From Caulobacter sp. 602-2 (lineage in GTDB: Bacteria > Pseudomonadota > Alphaproteobacteria > Caulobacterales > Caulobacteraceae), in assembly GCF_011043625.1 (NCBI RefSeq), contig NZ_JAAKGT010000009.1:1-64000 (forward strand): a DNA stretch of 64,000 bases, read 5' to 3'. Below are positions 16,603-25,338 of the stretch, in pieces. A program made the translations under genes and the position numbers. The notes under the pieces were generated by a model that searched no databases, was not told the origin of the DNA, and worked only from the letters and a program-made list of their open reading frames with translations. Each line of letters begins with the position of its first letter. Position 1 is the stretch's first letter.

Positions 16603-17898
16603 ATGCCGACCTCCCCCTGGCGTCCCTGGCTGATCCTGTCGGTCTTCGCCCTGCTGCTGTTCCTGATCACCGCCTCGACCTTCTCGTCGCTGGGCGTGGT
16701 GCTGCCGGCGATGATCAAGGAGCAGGGTTGGGGCTTTGGTCCGGCCTTCCTGGGCTTCACCCTGCTGGGCGCCTTCTGCGGCGGCTCGTCGTGGCTGCCG
16801 GCCCTGCTGATCCGCAAGCTCGGCGTGCGGCCGACCATCGTCGCCGGCTCGGCGGTGATGGTCGCGGGCTTCACCTGCCTGGCGGCGACGCCGGGCCTGA
16901 CCGTTTATCTGGTCGGCACGGCGCTCCTGGGCGTCGGCTACCAGATGATGGCCCTGATCCCCGGCACCCACGTGCTGGGCATGCTGTTCAAGAAGCGCGC
17001 CCTGCCGTTCGGGATCTACTTCACCATCGGCTCGCTGGGCGGCGTCGTCGGCCCGTGGATGGCGCTGTCGGGCATGGAGATCGCCGGCGGCGCCTGGCGG
17101 CCCTACTGGTGGATGCAGGCGGCCGCCTCGCTGGTCGTGGGCCTCATCTGCACCGCCCTGGTGGGCAGCAAGGCCTGGCTGGCCGAAGCCGCCGCGCAGA
17201 CCGACAAGGCCGTCGCGCAGGACATCGAGAGCGCTCCGGCCACGACCAGGGTCTATCGCACCGCCGTCGACTGGACGGTGAAAGAGGCCGTCCGCACTCC
17301 GCAGTTCTGGGTGATCCTGGCGGCCTATTTCGCCCACCTGCTGGGCGGGGTCACCGCCGTCAGCCTGGCCCCCAGCCACTTCGGCGAACTGGGCGTGGCC
17401 TCGACCGTGGCCATCTCGGCGATCAGCCTGGAGGCCCTGATGCAGGTGGCCGCCCGGGCCGGCGGGGGCCTGGTGGGCGACCGCGTCGACCCGCGCTGGC
17501 TGCTGGCGGGCGCGCAGGGGGTCATGGCCGTCGGCCTGCTGGCCCTGACCCACGCCACGACCTGGCCGCTGATGATGCTGTTCGCCGTCGGGGTGGGGAT
17601 CGGCTTCGGCATGACCGTGCTGGCCGTCAGCATCCTGCTGCTCAACTACTACGGCCGGAAGAACAACCTCGAGCTCTTCTCGATGGTCTGCCTGGTCGGC
17701 GCCGTCTCGGCCCTGGGGCCGGTGATCGGCGGGATGATGCGCGACCAGCTGGGCGGCTTCGCCCCCACCTTCCAGCTCTTCGCCGCGGTGATCGGCCTGA
17801 TCTTCGTCGCGGCCCTGTTCATGCGCCCGCCGCGCAAGGCCGCCACGGCCGAGCCGATCGGCGAGCCCATTCCCACCCTGCTGCAAGACGCCGCCTAG
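16603..17898 (+). CDS. MFS carrier of the catabolic operon
   Basis: A 431-residue, 12-helix major facilitator. It resembles the oxalate/formate and monocarboxylate-type bacterial MFS proteins: the N-terminal helix ends STFSSLGVVLPAMIKEQGW, a GxxxG-rich helix 4-5 region contains MLFKKRALPFGIYFTIGSLGG, and a central hydrophilic loop (about 195-230) separates two six-helix halves. The second half has ARAGGGLVGDRVDPRW, equivalent to the loop 8-9 motif. Placed between a TonB receptor and catabolic enzymes, it likely carries the substrate across the inner membrane. AGAGAGAG is the ribosome site. The next gene begins 15 bases after its stop. Confidence 0.88.
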   Translation: MPTSPWRPWLILSVFALLLFLITASTFSSLGVVLPAMIKEQGWGFGPAFLGFTLLGAFCGGSSWLPALLIRKLGVRPTIVAGSAVMVAGFTCLAATPGLTVYLVGTALLGVGYQMMALIPGTHVLGMLFKKRALPFGIYFTIGSLGGVVGPWMALSGMEIAGGAWRPYWWMQAAASLVVGLICTALVGSKAWLAEAAAQTDKAVAQDIESAPATTRVYRTAVDWTVKEAVRTPQFWVILAAYFAHLLGGVTAVSLAPSHFGELGVASTVAISAISLEALMQVAARAGGGLVGDRVDPRWLLAGAQGVMAVGLLALTHATTWPLMMLFAVGVGIGFGMTVLAVSILLLNYYGRKNNLELFSMVCLVGAVSALGPVIGGMMRDQLGGFAPTFQLFAAVIGLIFVAALFMRPPRKAATAEPIGEPIPTLLQDAA

Positions 17899-17913
17899 CC
17901 GAGGATGTCCGCC

Positions 17914-18978
17914 ATGTATCACAGCCCCTCCAAGCACAAGGACTTCGGGGTGTTCCTGCCGGTGGCCAACGGCGGCTGGATCATCTCCAAGACCACCCCC
18001 GTCCTCGACGGCCTCTATGAAACCAACAAGGCCGCGGCCGTGAAGGCCGACGAGGTCGGCATGGACTTCGTCATGTCGATGGGCAAGTTCCGCGGCTTCG
18101 GCGGCGAGACCGACCACTGGGGCACGGCCCTGGAGTCGGTGACGATGATGGCCGGCATCGCCGAGGCCACCAAGAACGTCCGCATCTGGGCCACCATCCA
18201 CCCGCTGCTGCAGAACCCGGCCGTGGCGGCCAAGATGATCGCCACGCTCGACCACATCAGCGGCGGCCGCGCCGGCCTGAACATCGTCGCCGGCGCCTAT
18301 CGCGGCGAGTTCGCCCAGATGGGCGCCTGGGACGACGCCCTGACCCACGACGACCGCTATGTCCTGACCGAGGAATGGACCAAGATCGTCAAGCGGCTGT
18401 GGAGCGAGGACAGCGTCGATTTCGACGGCAAGTTCTTCACGATGAAGGACTGCCAGTCCAAGCCCAAGCCGCTTTCCAGGCCCCGCCCCGAACTGATCTG
18501 CGCGGGCATGAGCGACCGGGGCTTCCAGTTCTCGGTGCGCGAGGCCGACGTCTGCTTTATCGGCGGCCGCACGCCCGAGGAGCGCCGCGACGCCAGCCGC
18601 CGGGCCAAGCTTGCGGCCGAAGGCATGGGCAAGACCATCAAGACCTACGCCATGTGCACCGTTGTCCACGCCGAGAGCGACGCGGGGGCGGAGGCCCTGG
18701 TGGAGCGCTACAAGGGCGGGGCCGACATGGGCGCCATCCTGGCCATGCTGGAAAGCTGGGGCGTGCCGGCCGAGAAGCTGTCGACCGTCGCCGCCCAGCA
18801 AGGCGCGTTCATGACCCACACCGTGGTCGGCTCGCCTGCCACCTGCGCCGAGCGGGTCGAGGGCTTCGTCACCGACTGCGAGCTGGACGGGCTGATGCTG
18901 ATCTTCCCCGACTACGTGGAGGGTCTGTCGATGTTCGGCTCGGAGATCCTGCCGGGCCTGCGCTCGGTGTTCTCGTGA
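17914..18978 (+). CDS. RutA-like LLM flavin-dependent monooxygenase
   Basis: A 354-residue member of the bacterial-luciferase-like (LLM) flavin monooxygenases. Its closest recognisable relative is RutA, which opens the uracil ring: shared segments are GVFLPVANGGWIIS, SMGKFRGFGGETDHW followed by LES.T.MAG, and HISGGRAGLNIVAGAYRGEFAQMG, which align with the same stretches of RutA. Asn123 matches an Asn of the RutA oxygen/flavin pocket. FMNH2 would come from the flavin reductase encoded three genes downstream. The ATG at 17914 has GAGG 9 bases upstream; the ATG at 17905 has GAGG directly against it. It is shorter than RutA (about 380), and the operon lacks rutC, rutD, rutE and a rutG-type uracil permease. 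A different N-heterocycle or other ring substrate is therefore likely. Confidence 0.85.
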   Translation: MYHSPSKHKDFGVFLPVANGGWIISKTTPVLDGLYETNKAAAVKADEVGMDFVMSMGKFRGFGGETDHWGTALESVTMMAGIAEATKNVRIWATIHPLLQNPAVAAKMIATLDHISGGRAGLNIVAGAYRGEFAQMGAWDDALTHDDRYVLTEEWTKIVKRLWSEDSVDFDGKFFTMKDCQSKPKPLSRPRPELICAGMSDRGFQFSVREADVCFIGGRTPEERRDASRRAKLAAEGMGKTIKTYAMCTVVHAESDAGAEALVERYKGGADMGAILAMLESWGVPAEKLSTVAAQQGAFMTHTVVGSPATCAERVEGFVTDCELDGLMLIFPDYVEGLSMFGSEILPGLRSVFS

Positions 18979-19607
18979 GCGACGTCGCCGCCTGGATCGC
19001 GCCCGCGCGCACGGCCCTGGTCGTGATCGACATCCAGGTCGACTTCGCCTCGCCCGACGGCGTGCTGGGCGGCTACGGCGTCGACATGGGCATGGTCGCG
19101 CCGGCCGTCGACGCGGCCGGCCGCCTGGTCGAGGCGGCGCGGGCGGCGGGCGCGCCGGTGGTGTTCGTCGGCCTGTTCACCTCGCCGGCGACCGACAGCC
19201 CGGCCTGGAACGAGCGCATGTGTCGGCGCGGCGGCGATCCCGACAGCGAGGCGGCCCTGTGCCGCGCCGGCCGTCCGGGCAGCGCCTTCCATGGTCCCCA
19301 GCCCGCCGATGGCGAGCTGGTGGTGGCCAAGACCCGCTACAGCGCCTTCGTCGGCACCGACTTCGACGCTCGCCTGAAGGCCATGGGCGTCGACACCCTG
19401 GTCGTCTGCGGCCTGACCACCGAGTGCTGCGTGGCGGCCACCGCCGCCGACGCCTTCGATCTCGACTACCACGTCTTCGTCGCCGCCGACGCCTGCGCGG
19501 CCTACGAGCCCGACCTGCACGAGGTGGCGCTGAAGACGATGGGGCTCAACACCGCGATCCTCACCGACAGCGTCGAGGTCGCCAAAGCCTGGAAGGAGGC
19601 CGCGTGA
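18975..19607 (+). CDS. Isochorismatase-fold cysteine hydrolase (RutB-like)
   Basis: A 210-residue hydrolase of the isochorismatase/nicotinamidase superfamily. The catalytic triad can be placed as Asp19 (in LVVIDIQVDF), Lys119 (in VVAKTRYSAF) and Cys152 (in TTECCVAAT). Members such as RutB, maleamate amidase and N-carbamoylsarcosine amidase cut amide or carbamoyl bonds of ring-opened products. It starts with GTG overlapping the monooxygenase stop by four bases (GTGA), so it is translationally coupled. It would act directly on the product of the LLM enzyme. The residues between 70 and 115 (loop with RMCRRGGDPDSEAAL) differ from RutB and may reflect another substrate. Confidence 0.88.
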   Translation: MSDVAAWIAPARTALVVIDIQVDFASPDGVLGGYGVDMGMVAPAVDAAGRLVEAARAAGAPVVFVGLFTSPATDSPAWNERMCRRGGDPDSEAALCRAGRPGSAFHGPQPADGELVVAKTRYSAFVGTDFDARLKAMGVDTLVVCGLTTECCVAATAADAFDLDYHVFVAADACAAYEPDLHEVALKTMGLNTAILTDSVEVAKAWKEAA

Positions 19608-20992
19608 TGGCCGACGGGTTCGCCAACCTCGCGGGCGTCGCCGCCCCCTACGTCGTCACCGAGGCCGACCGCGCCGCCATCGCCGCCGCGATCAGCGAGA
19701 GCGAGATCGTCGAGCTGGCCCTGACGCTGGGCAACATCCCCGCGCCCTCGGGCAAGGAGCTGGAGGCGGCCAACTACGTCTACGACTGGATGGCGCGCGA
19801 GGGCTTCTCGCCGCGCAAGGTGGGGGCGACGCCGGAACGCCCGAACGTCATCGGCACGCACGGCGGCAAGGGTGTTGGAAAGAACCTGCTCTTCACCGCC
19901 CACCTCGACACCGAGGCGCCGACCTGGAACCCGGACCTGGACGCCTACAAGTACAGCCCCTCGACCCTGGCCAATCCCGAGTGGGAAAAGTGCTGGCTGG
20001 AGGACGGCAAGCTCTACGGCTATCCGATCGCCAACGACCGCGGGCCGATGGCCTGTTTCCTGATCGCCGCCAAGGCGCTGAAGGCGGCCGGCTACGAGCT
20101 GGCCGGCAAGATGTACCTGACCGCCTGCCCCGGCGAGATCGGTCCCGAGCCGATCGAGGAGCACCGCGGCGTCGCCTACATGGGCAAGGACATCGGCGCC
20201 CACTACCTGTTCCACCATGGCGGCGTGGCCCCCGACTACGCCATCGCCGCCGAGGGCTGCGACTTCGGCCTGACCTGGGTGGGCTGCGGCTATGCGGTGT
20301 TTAGGATCACGGTGTGGGGCGAGGGCGTGTTCACCCCGCTGCTGGCCCACCCGGCCAGCGCCGACCAGCATCCCAACCCGATCTACAAGCTGGGCAAGCT
20401 GACCGAGGCGATCCACGCCTGGAGCGGCCAGTGGGAGAAGGCCAGCCTCTACGAGAGCCCGGGCGGGGTCGCCCAGCCCAAGTCGCAGCTGGCGTCTGTG
20501 CGCGGCGGTATTCCCTACGCCTTCGGGGCGGGCACCGAGCGGGTGAATCTCTATCTGGAGGTGGGCCTCAACCCTCGCCAGCGCGTGGCCGACATCCAGC
20601 ATTCGCTGGAGGCCATGGTGCGCGAGACCGGCATCGCGGGGATCGAGATCGAGCCGGTGGTCGTGCGCCACGGCTTCGAGGCCGACGCGGCCGAGGTGGC
20701 CCCGCTGGTCGGCGCCGTGGACGTCGCCACCCAGCTGTCGCTGGGCCATCCGGTGGCCCGCGCGGCCAGCGTCTATTCCAGCATGTGGCGCGACCACAAC
20801 GTCTTCAACATGCACCGCATCCCGGCCATCACCACCGGCTTCTCCCGCTGGCGGCCGACGCCGAAGGACCTGGTCGACAGCGCCCTCGTCTACGCCCTGA
20901 CCGCCCTGGCCGTCTGCGGCCGGGCCGAGACGGCGGACGCCGAGAACCGCGCCCCGCCGGTCTATGGCGACAACCCTTTCGGGGGCGAGTGA
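19607..20992 (+). CDS. M20-family metallohydrolase
   Basis: A 461-residue cytoplasmic amidohydrolase/peptidase of the M20 (ArgE/DapE/CPG2) family. Metal-binding His99 and Asp101 lie in FTAHLDTE and the bridging Asp144 in PIANDRGPM; a CPGEIGPEPIEEH segment fits the catalytic-Glu region. The dimerisation lid follows, and SMWRDHNVFNMHRIPAITTGFS near the C-terminus supplies the last His region. Such enzymes cut N-acyl, N-carbamoyl or amide bonds in small molecules. Its start overlaps the preceding stop (TGATG) and its own stop overlaps the next start in the same way. It presumably performs a second hydrolysis in the pathway. Confidence 0.85.
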   Translation: MADGFANLAGVAAPYVVTEADRAAIAAAISESEIVELALTLGNIPAPSGKELEAANYVYDWMAREGFSPRKVGATPERPNVIGTHGGKGVGKNLLFTAHLDTEAPTWNPDLDAYKYSPSTLANPEWEKCWLEDGKLYGYPIANDRGPMACFLIAAKALKAAGYELAGKMYLTACPGEIGPEPIEEHRGVAYMGKDIGAHYLFHHGGVAPDYAIAAEGCDFGLTWVGCGYAVFRITVWGEGVFTPLLAHPASADQHPNPIYKLGKLTEAIHAWSGQWEKASLYESPGGVAQPKSQLASVRGGIPYAFGAGTERVNLYLEVGLNPRQRVADIQHSLEAMVRETGIAGIEIEPVVVRHGFEADAAEVAPLVGAVDVATQLSLGHPVARAASVYSSMWRDHNVFNMHRIPAITTGFSRWRPTPKDLVDSALVYALTALAVCGRAETADAENRAPPVYGDNPFGGE

Positions 20993-21486
20993 TGGGCGCG
21001 GTCCAGGCTCTGGAGGTTCCCGACGTCGCCGTGTTCCGCAAGGCCATGGGCGGTTTCGCGGCGGGCGTGACGGTGGTGACCACGGCGCTGGACGGCCGGC
21101 TCAGCGGCACGACGGTCAGCGCCTTCTCGTCGCTGTCGATGGACCCGCCGCTGGTGCTGGCCTGCCTCAAGCGCGGCAGCCGCACCCTGGCCGCCGTCAG
21201 TGAGGCGGGCGTGTTCTGCGTCAACATCCTGGCCGCCGACCAGGGCGAGCTGGCCTACGCCTTCGCCAAGTCGGGCTGCGACGACCGCTTCGCCCTGGCC
21301 GCCCTGGAGGCCGGCGCCACCGCCGCCCCGGTGCTGTCCGGCTGCGTGGCGGTGGTCGAGTGCGAACTTCACGCCGCCCACGACGGCGGCGACCACGAGA
21401 TCCTCGTCGGCCGGGTGGTTTCCGTCCGCATCGACGAGTCCAAGCCGCCGCTCGTCTACGTGCGCGGCAAGTTCTTGAACACCTGA
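20992..21486 (+). CDS. Flavin reductase (RutF/HpaC-like)
   Basis: A 164-residue NAD(P)H:flavin oxidoreductase of the small split-barrel FMN-binding family. Diagnostic segments are FRKAMGGFAAGVTVVTT near the start, TVSAFSSLSMDPPLVLACLKRGSRT in the flavin-binding region, and FCVNILAADQGELAYAFA. It would supply reduced flavin to the LLM monooxygenase in the same operon, as RutF does for RutA. ATG overlaps the stop of the M20 gene (TGATG), consistent with coupled translation. The C-terminus ends ILVGRVVSVRIDESKPPLVYVRGKF, the normal strand pattern of the family. Confidence 0.92.
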   Translation: MGAVQALEVPDVAVFRKAMGGFAAGVTVVTTALDGRLSGTTVSAFSSLSMDPPLVLACLKRGSRTLAAVSEAGVFCVNILAADQGELAYAFAKSGCDDRFALAALEAGATAAPVLSGCVAVVECELHAAHDGGDHEILVGRVVSVRIDESKPPLVYVRGKFLNT

Positions 21487-21497
21487 GAGAGTTCGCG

Positions 21498-22310
21498 ATG
21501 GCTTACGACGTGCTTGAAGTGAAGCCGATGACCCGCCGGATCGGCGCCGAGGTGTTCGGCGTCGACCTGGGCCAGCCGCTGTCGAACCACCAGTTCGAGG
21601 AGTTGCACCAGGCCCTGACCCAGTACCAGGTGCTGTTCTTCCGCGACCAGGAGATGACCCACGACGCCCACAAGGCGCTGGGCCGCAAGTTCGGGCCGCT
21701 GGCGATCCATTCGGGCGTGCCGGGCCTGGCCGACCATCCCGAGGTCGTCGCCATCCACGCCGACGGCAATTCCAAGTTCGTGGCCGGCGAGAGCTGGCAC
21801 TCCGACCTGACCTGCGATCCCGAGCCGCCGCTGGGCAGCATCCTGCATATGCCGATCGTGCCCGACGACGGCGGCGACACCGTCTTCGCCAGCATGTACG
21901 CGGCCTACGACACGCTGTCGGACCGGATGAAGGCCTATCTGGAGGGCCTGACCGCCGTCCACGACGCCAACCCGATCTACAAGGCGCTCTTCCCCGACAT
22001 CGACCGGCAGTACAACCGCACCGCCCACCCGGTGGTGCGCACCCACCCGGTCAGCGGCCGCAAGAGCCTGTTCGTCAATCCGTCCTACACGACCCACATC
22101 GTCGGCCTGCCCAAGGCCGAGAGCGCGGCGATCCTGTCCTATCTCTACCACCACGCCGGCAACCCGGACTTCCAGGTGCGCTTCCGCTGGCGGAAGAACT
22201 CGGTGGCCTTCTGGGACAACCGCTGCACCTGGCACCAGGCGATCTGGGACTACTTCCCCGACGTGCGCTCGGGCTTCCGGGTGACGATCGCGGGCGATCG
22301 GCCGGTTTGA
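21498..22310 (+). CDS. TauD/TfdA-like Fe(II)/2-oxoglutarate dioxygenase
   Basis: A 270-residue dioxygenase of the TauD/TfdA family. The iron facial triad is His101 and Asp103 (WHSDLT) with His246 (TWHQAIWDY); Arg261 (SGFRV) would bind 2-oxoglutarate. Family members hydroxylate the carbon next to a sulfonate, ether, phenoxy or similar group, releasing sulfite or cleaving the ether. It is the last gene of the receptor-monooxygenase operon, 11 bases after the flavin reductase stop, so a tailoring or side-chain-removing step on the same substrate is likely. GAGAGAG is the ribosome site. It is followed by an intergenic repeat, which may mark the operon end. Confidence 0.9.
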   Translation: MAYDVLEVKPMTRRIGAEVFGVDLGQPLSNHQFEELHQALTQYQVLFFRDQEMTHDAHKALGRKFGPLAIHSGVPGLADHPEVVAIHADGNSKFVAGESWHSDLTCDPEPPLGSILHMPIVPDDGGDTVFASMYAAYDTLSDRMKAYLEGLTAVHDANPIYKALFPDIDRQYNRTAHPVVRTHPVSGRKSLFVNPSYTTHIVGLPKAESAAILSYLYHHAGNPDFQVRFRWRKNSVAFWDNRCTWHQAIWDYFPDVRSGFRVTIAGDRPV

Positions 22311-22318
22311 GGGATGAA

Positions 22319-22444
22319 GATGCTCCCCCTGAAGGGGGAGCTGTCGGCAAAGCCGACTGAGGGGGAAGACGGTCAGCTTCAGCGGAAGCTGAAAACGTCC
22401 CCCCTCCGGCCCTCCGGGCCACCTCCCCCTTCAGGGGGGAGGAT
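22319..22444. repeat. Intergenic palindromic repeat, family A copy 3
   Basis: Begins GATGCTCCCCCTGAAGGGGG eight bases after the TauD-like stop, as the copy at 5739 does after cobW. It has the internal block GGAAGCTGAAAACGTC and ends CTCCCCCTTCAGGGGGGAGG. Placement directly after a stop suggests a transcript-end role. Confidence 0.8.
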
Positions 22445-22503
22445 TTTGTTGACCTTTCCGGTCGTCTCGTCGTTGATGCGCGCCTGGGTTTCAGGGGCGT
22501 TCG

Positions 22504-22656
22504 ATGACGAAAAAGGGTGGCGTGGGCTTCGTCCTGGGCGTGTGCGGGGGGATCATCTTCGGCGCGCTGATCGACAACATGGCCATCGGCCTGATCCTGG
22601 GCTTCGCGGTCGGCTTCGGGCTGATCAAGCTGGGCGGCAAGAAAGCCTCCGAATAG
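22504..22656 (+). CDS. Small glycine-rich membrane protein (50 residues)
   Basis: Fifty codons from ATG at 22504 with AGGGGCG upstream. The product is Lys-rich at both ends (MTKKGG, KLGGKKASE) and has a hydrophobic Gly-rich core with GxxxG spacing (GFVLGVCGG, ILGFAVGFGL), so one or two short membrane helices of glycine-zipper type are likely. Function unknown. It lies between a repeat and the convergent crotonase gene, whose stop is only three bases away. Confidence 0.6.
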   Translation: MTKKGGVGFVLGVCGGIIFGALIDNMAIGLILGFAVGFGLIKLGGKKASE

Positions 22657-22659
22657 GGC

Positions 22660-23421
<762 letters not shown>

Positions 23422-23711
23422 GCCCGCAACCTCGCCCGACGCGCGGCGAATGGGAAGCATGCAACCTCGAAGGCGACGGGTGGTTTCATGTGCAACCATG
23501 CTGCGACGCACAAGGATTCCGCTTGCCAGATCCGAAGCCTTGTCTCAGCCTCAGCCGTACCGGCCTGCCGAGCGTGGCCGGAGAACACGATAAGAACGAC
23601 GGTCAGGCGGCGCATTTTCACCTAGCGCCGAACCGTACCGCGGAGCGCAGACAGCCATTTCGGCGTTCATGTTGCAGCGCCGAAGAGCCGGGCCCAAAGC
23701 CGGGGAGTGAC

Positions 23712-24992
23712 ATGACGACCGCGACCCTCGAGACGACCGCGTCTCCCGTGAAGGACCTGTACGAGATCGGCGAGATCCCGCCGCCGTTCCACGTGCCCAA
23801 GTCGATGTACGCCTGGACGATCCGCAAGGAGCGGCACGGCGCGCCCGCCAGCGCCATGCAGGTCGAGGTGGTGCCCACCTGGGAGATCGGCGAGGACGAG
23901 GTGCTGGTTCTCGTGATGGCCGCGGGCGTCAACTACAACGGCATCTGGGCCGCGCTCGGCGAGCCGATCAGCCCCCTCGACGGCCACAAGCATCCCTTCC
24001 ACATCGCCGGCTCCGACGCCTCGGGCATCGTCTGGGCGGTGGGCGCCAAGGTGAAGCGCTGGAAGCTGGGCGACGAGGTGGTCATCCACTGCAATCAGGA
24101 CGACGGCGACGACGAGGAGTGCAACGGCGGCGACCCGATGTACTCGTCCAGCCAGCGCATCTGGGGCTACGAGACGCCCGATGGCAGCTTCGCCCAGTTC
24201 TGCCGGGTGCAGTCGCGCCAGCTGATGCCCCGGCCCCGTCACCTGACCTGGGAAGAGGCGGCCTGCTACACCCTCACCCTCGCCACCGCCTATCGCATGC
24301 TGTTCGGCCACAAGCCGCACGAGCTCAAGCCCGGCCAGAACGTACTGGTCTGGGGCGCCTCGGGCGGCCTGGGCGTCTTCGCCGTGCAGCTGGCGGCGGT
24401 CGCCGGCGCCAACGCGATCGGTGTGGTCAGCGACGACGACAAGCGCGAGTTCGTGCTGTCGATGGGCGCCAAGGCGGTGCTGAACCGCAAGGAGTTCAAC
24501 TGCTGGGGCCAGCTGCCCAAGGTCAACGGCCCCGAGTTCGCCGACTACATGAAGGAGAGCCGCAAGTTCGGCAAAGCCATCTGGCAGATCACCGGCAACC
24601 GCGACGTCGACCTGGTGTTCGAGCACCCCGGCGAGTCGACCTTCCCGGTCAGCGTGTTCGTCGTGAAGCGCGGCGGCATGGTCGCCATCTGCGCCGGCAC
24701 CAGCGGCTTCAACCTGACCATGGACGCCCGCTTCCTGTGGATGCGCCAGAAGCGCGTGCAAGGGAGCCACTTCGCCAACCTGATGCAGGCCAGCGCCGCC
24801 AACCAGCTGGTCATCGACCGCCGCGTCGACCCCTGCCTGTCGGAAGTGTTCCCCTGGGACCAGATCCCGGCCGCCCACGAGAAGATGCTGGCCAACCAGC
24901 ACCTGCCCGGGAACATGGGCGTGCTGGTCTGCGCCCAGCGTCCCGGCCTTCGCACCTTCGAGGAGGTGCAGGAGCTGAGCGCCGAGGGGTGA
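23712..24992 (+). CDS. ccrA: Crotonyl-CoA carboxylase/reductase
   Basis: 426 residues, the normal length for Ccr, which reductively carboxylates crotonyl-CoA to (2S)-ethylmalonyl-CoA with NADPH and CO2. It belongs to the zinc-less medium-chain dehydrogenase/reductase family. Diagnostic stretches are KSMYAWTIRKERHG, FHIAGSDASGIVWAVG, CNQDDGDDEECNGGDPMYS, the nucleotide loop LVWGASGGLGVFAVQLA, and FEHPGESTFPVSVFVVKRGGMVAICAGT. This is the entry enzyme of the ethylmalonyl-CoA pathway for acetyl-CoA assimilation. The other dedicated enzymes, Mcd (34555) and Ecm (56887), are in this window but not adjacent. The ATG at 23712 has GGGGAG 4 bases upstream. Confidence 0.96.
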   Translation: MTTATLETTASPVKDLYEIGEIPPPFHVPKSMYAWTIRKERHGAPASAMQVEVVPTWEIGEDEVLVLVMAAGVNYNGIWAALGEPISPLDGHKHPFHIAGSDASGIVWAVGAKVKRWKLGDEVVIHCNQDDGDDEECNGGDPMYSSSQRIWGYETPDGSFAQFCRVQSRQLMPRPRHLTWEEAACYTLTLATAYRMLFGHKPHELKPGQNVLVWGASGGLGVFAVQLAAVAGANAIGVVSDDDKREFVLSMGAKAVLNRKEFNCWGQLPKVNGPEFADYMKESRKFGKAIWQITGNRDVDLVFEHPGESTFPVSVFVVKRGGMVAICAGTSGFNLTMDARFLWMRQKRVQGSHFANLMQASAANQLVIDRRVDPCLSEVFPWDQIPAAHEKMLANQHLPGNMGVLVCAQRPGLRTFEEVQELSAEG

Positions 24993-25089
24993 CGGCATGG
25001 AAACGGGGGAACGCGGCGCCTCCATGCAAGACGCCGGCCCGGAACCAGGGTCCCATGTCCCCAGTTTCGAGACCGAAGGAGCCTGCCCC

Positions 25090-25329
25090 ATGACCGACAT
25101 CACCTACACCATCGTCGAGCACGACGGCGGCTGGGCCTACAAGCTCGGCGCGGTGTTCTCGGAAACCTTCCGCACCCATGACGCCGCCCTGGCCGCGGCC
25201 AAGCGCGCGGCGGGCGAGCAGAAGGTGGCGGGCGACACGGTCGGCATCACCTACGAGGACGATCGCGGCCAGTGGCGGCAAGAGCTGTCGGACGGCCATG
25301 ACCGCCCGACGACGCACGTGAAGGGCTAG
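25090..25329 (+). CDS. DUF2188-type small protein
   Basis: A 79-residue soluble protein. The pattern of a short strand (YTIVEHDGGWAYKLG) then FRTHDAALAAAKRAAGEQ and a second strand fits the DUF2188 family, in which proteins of this size repeat a W-x-V/Y and HDAAxxAAR theme. No function is known. AAGGAG lies 8 bases before the ATG at 25090; the longer in-frame start at 24997 has no such site. It is convergent with the ABC-M1 fusion gene, whose stop is 9 bases away. Confidence 0.75.
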   Translation: MTDITYTIVEHDGGWAYKLGAVFSETFRTHDAALAAAKRAAGEQKVAGDTVGITYEDDRGQWRQELSDGHDRPTTHVKG

Positions 25330-25338
25330 GCCCCGGGC

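Noticed and set aside
14368..18819. A 1483-codon open frame on the minus strand opposite the TonB receptor and MFS genes, and other long antisense frames (for example 8652-10487 and 25546-28011)
   Set aside because: The high GC content and third-position bias of the real genes keep the opposite frames open. The translations are Gly/His/Arg-rich without domains, and the genes they oppose have clear families.
14125..22310. Direct assignment of the operon to the canonical uracil (Rut) pathway
   Set aside because: rutC, rutD, rutE and rutG homologues are absent and M20, TauD and an outer-membrane receptor are present, so only RutA-, RutB- and RutF-like relatedness is claimed.
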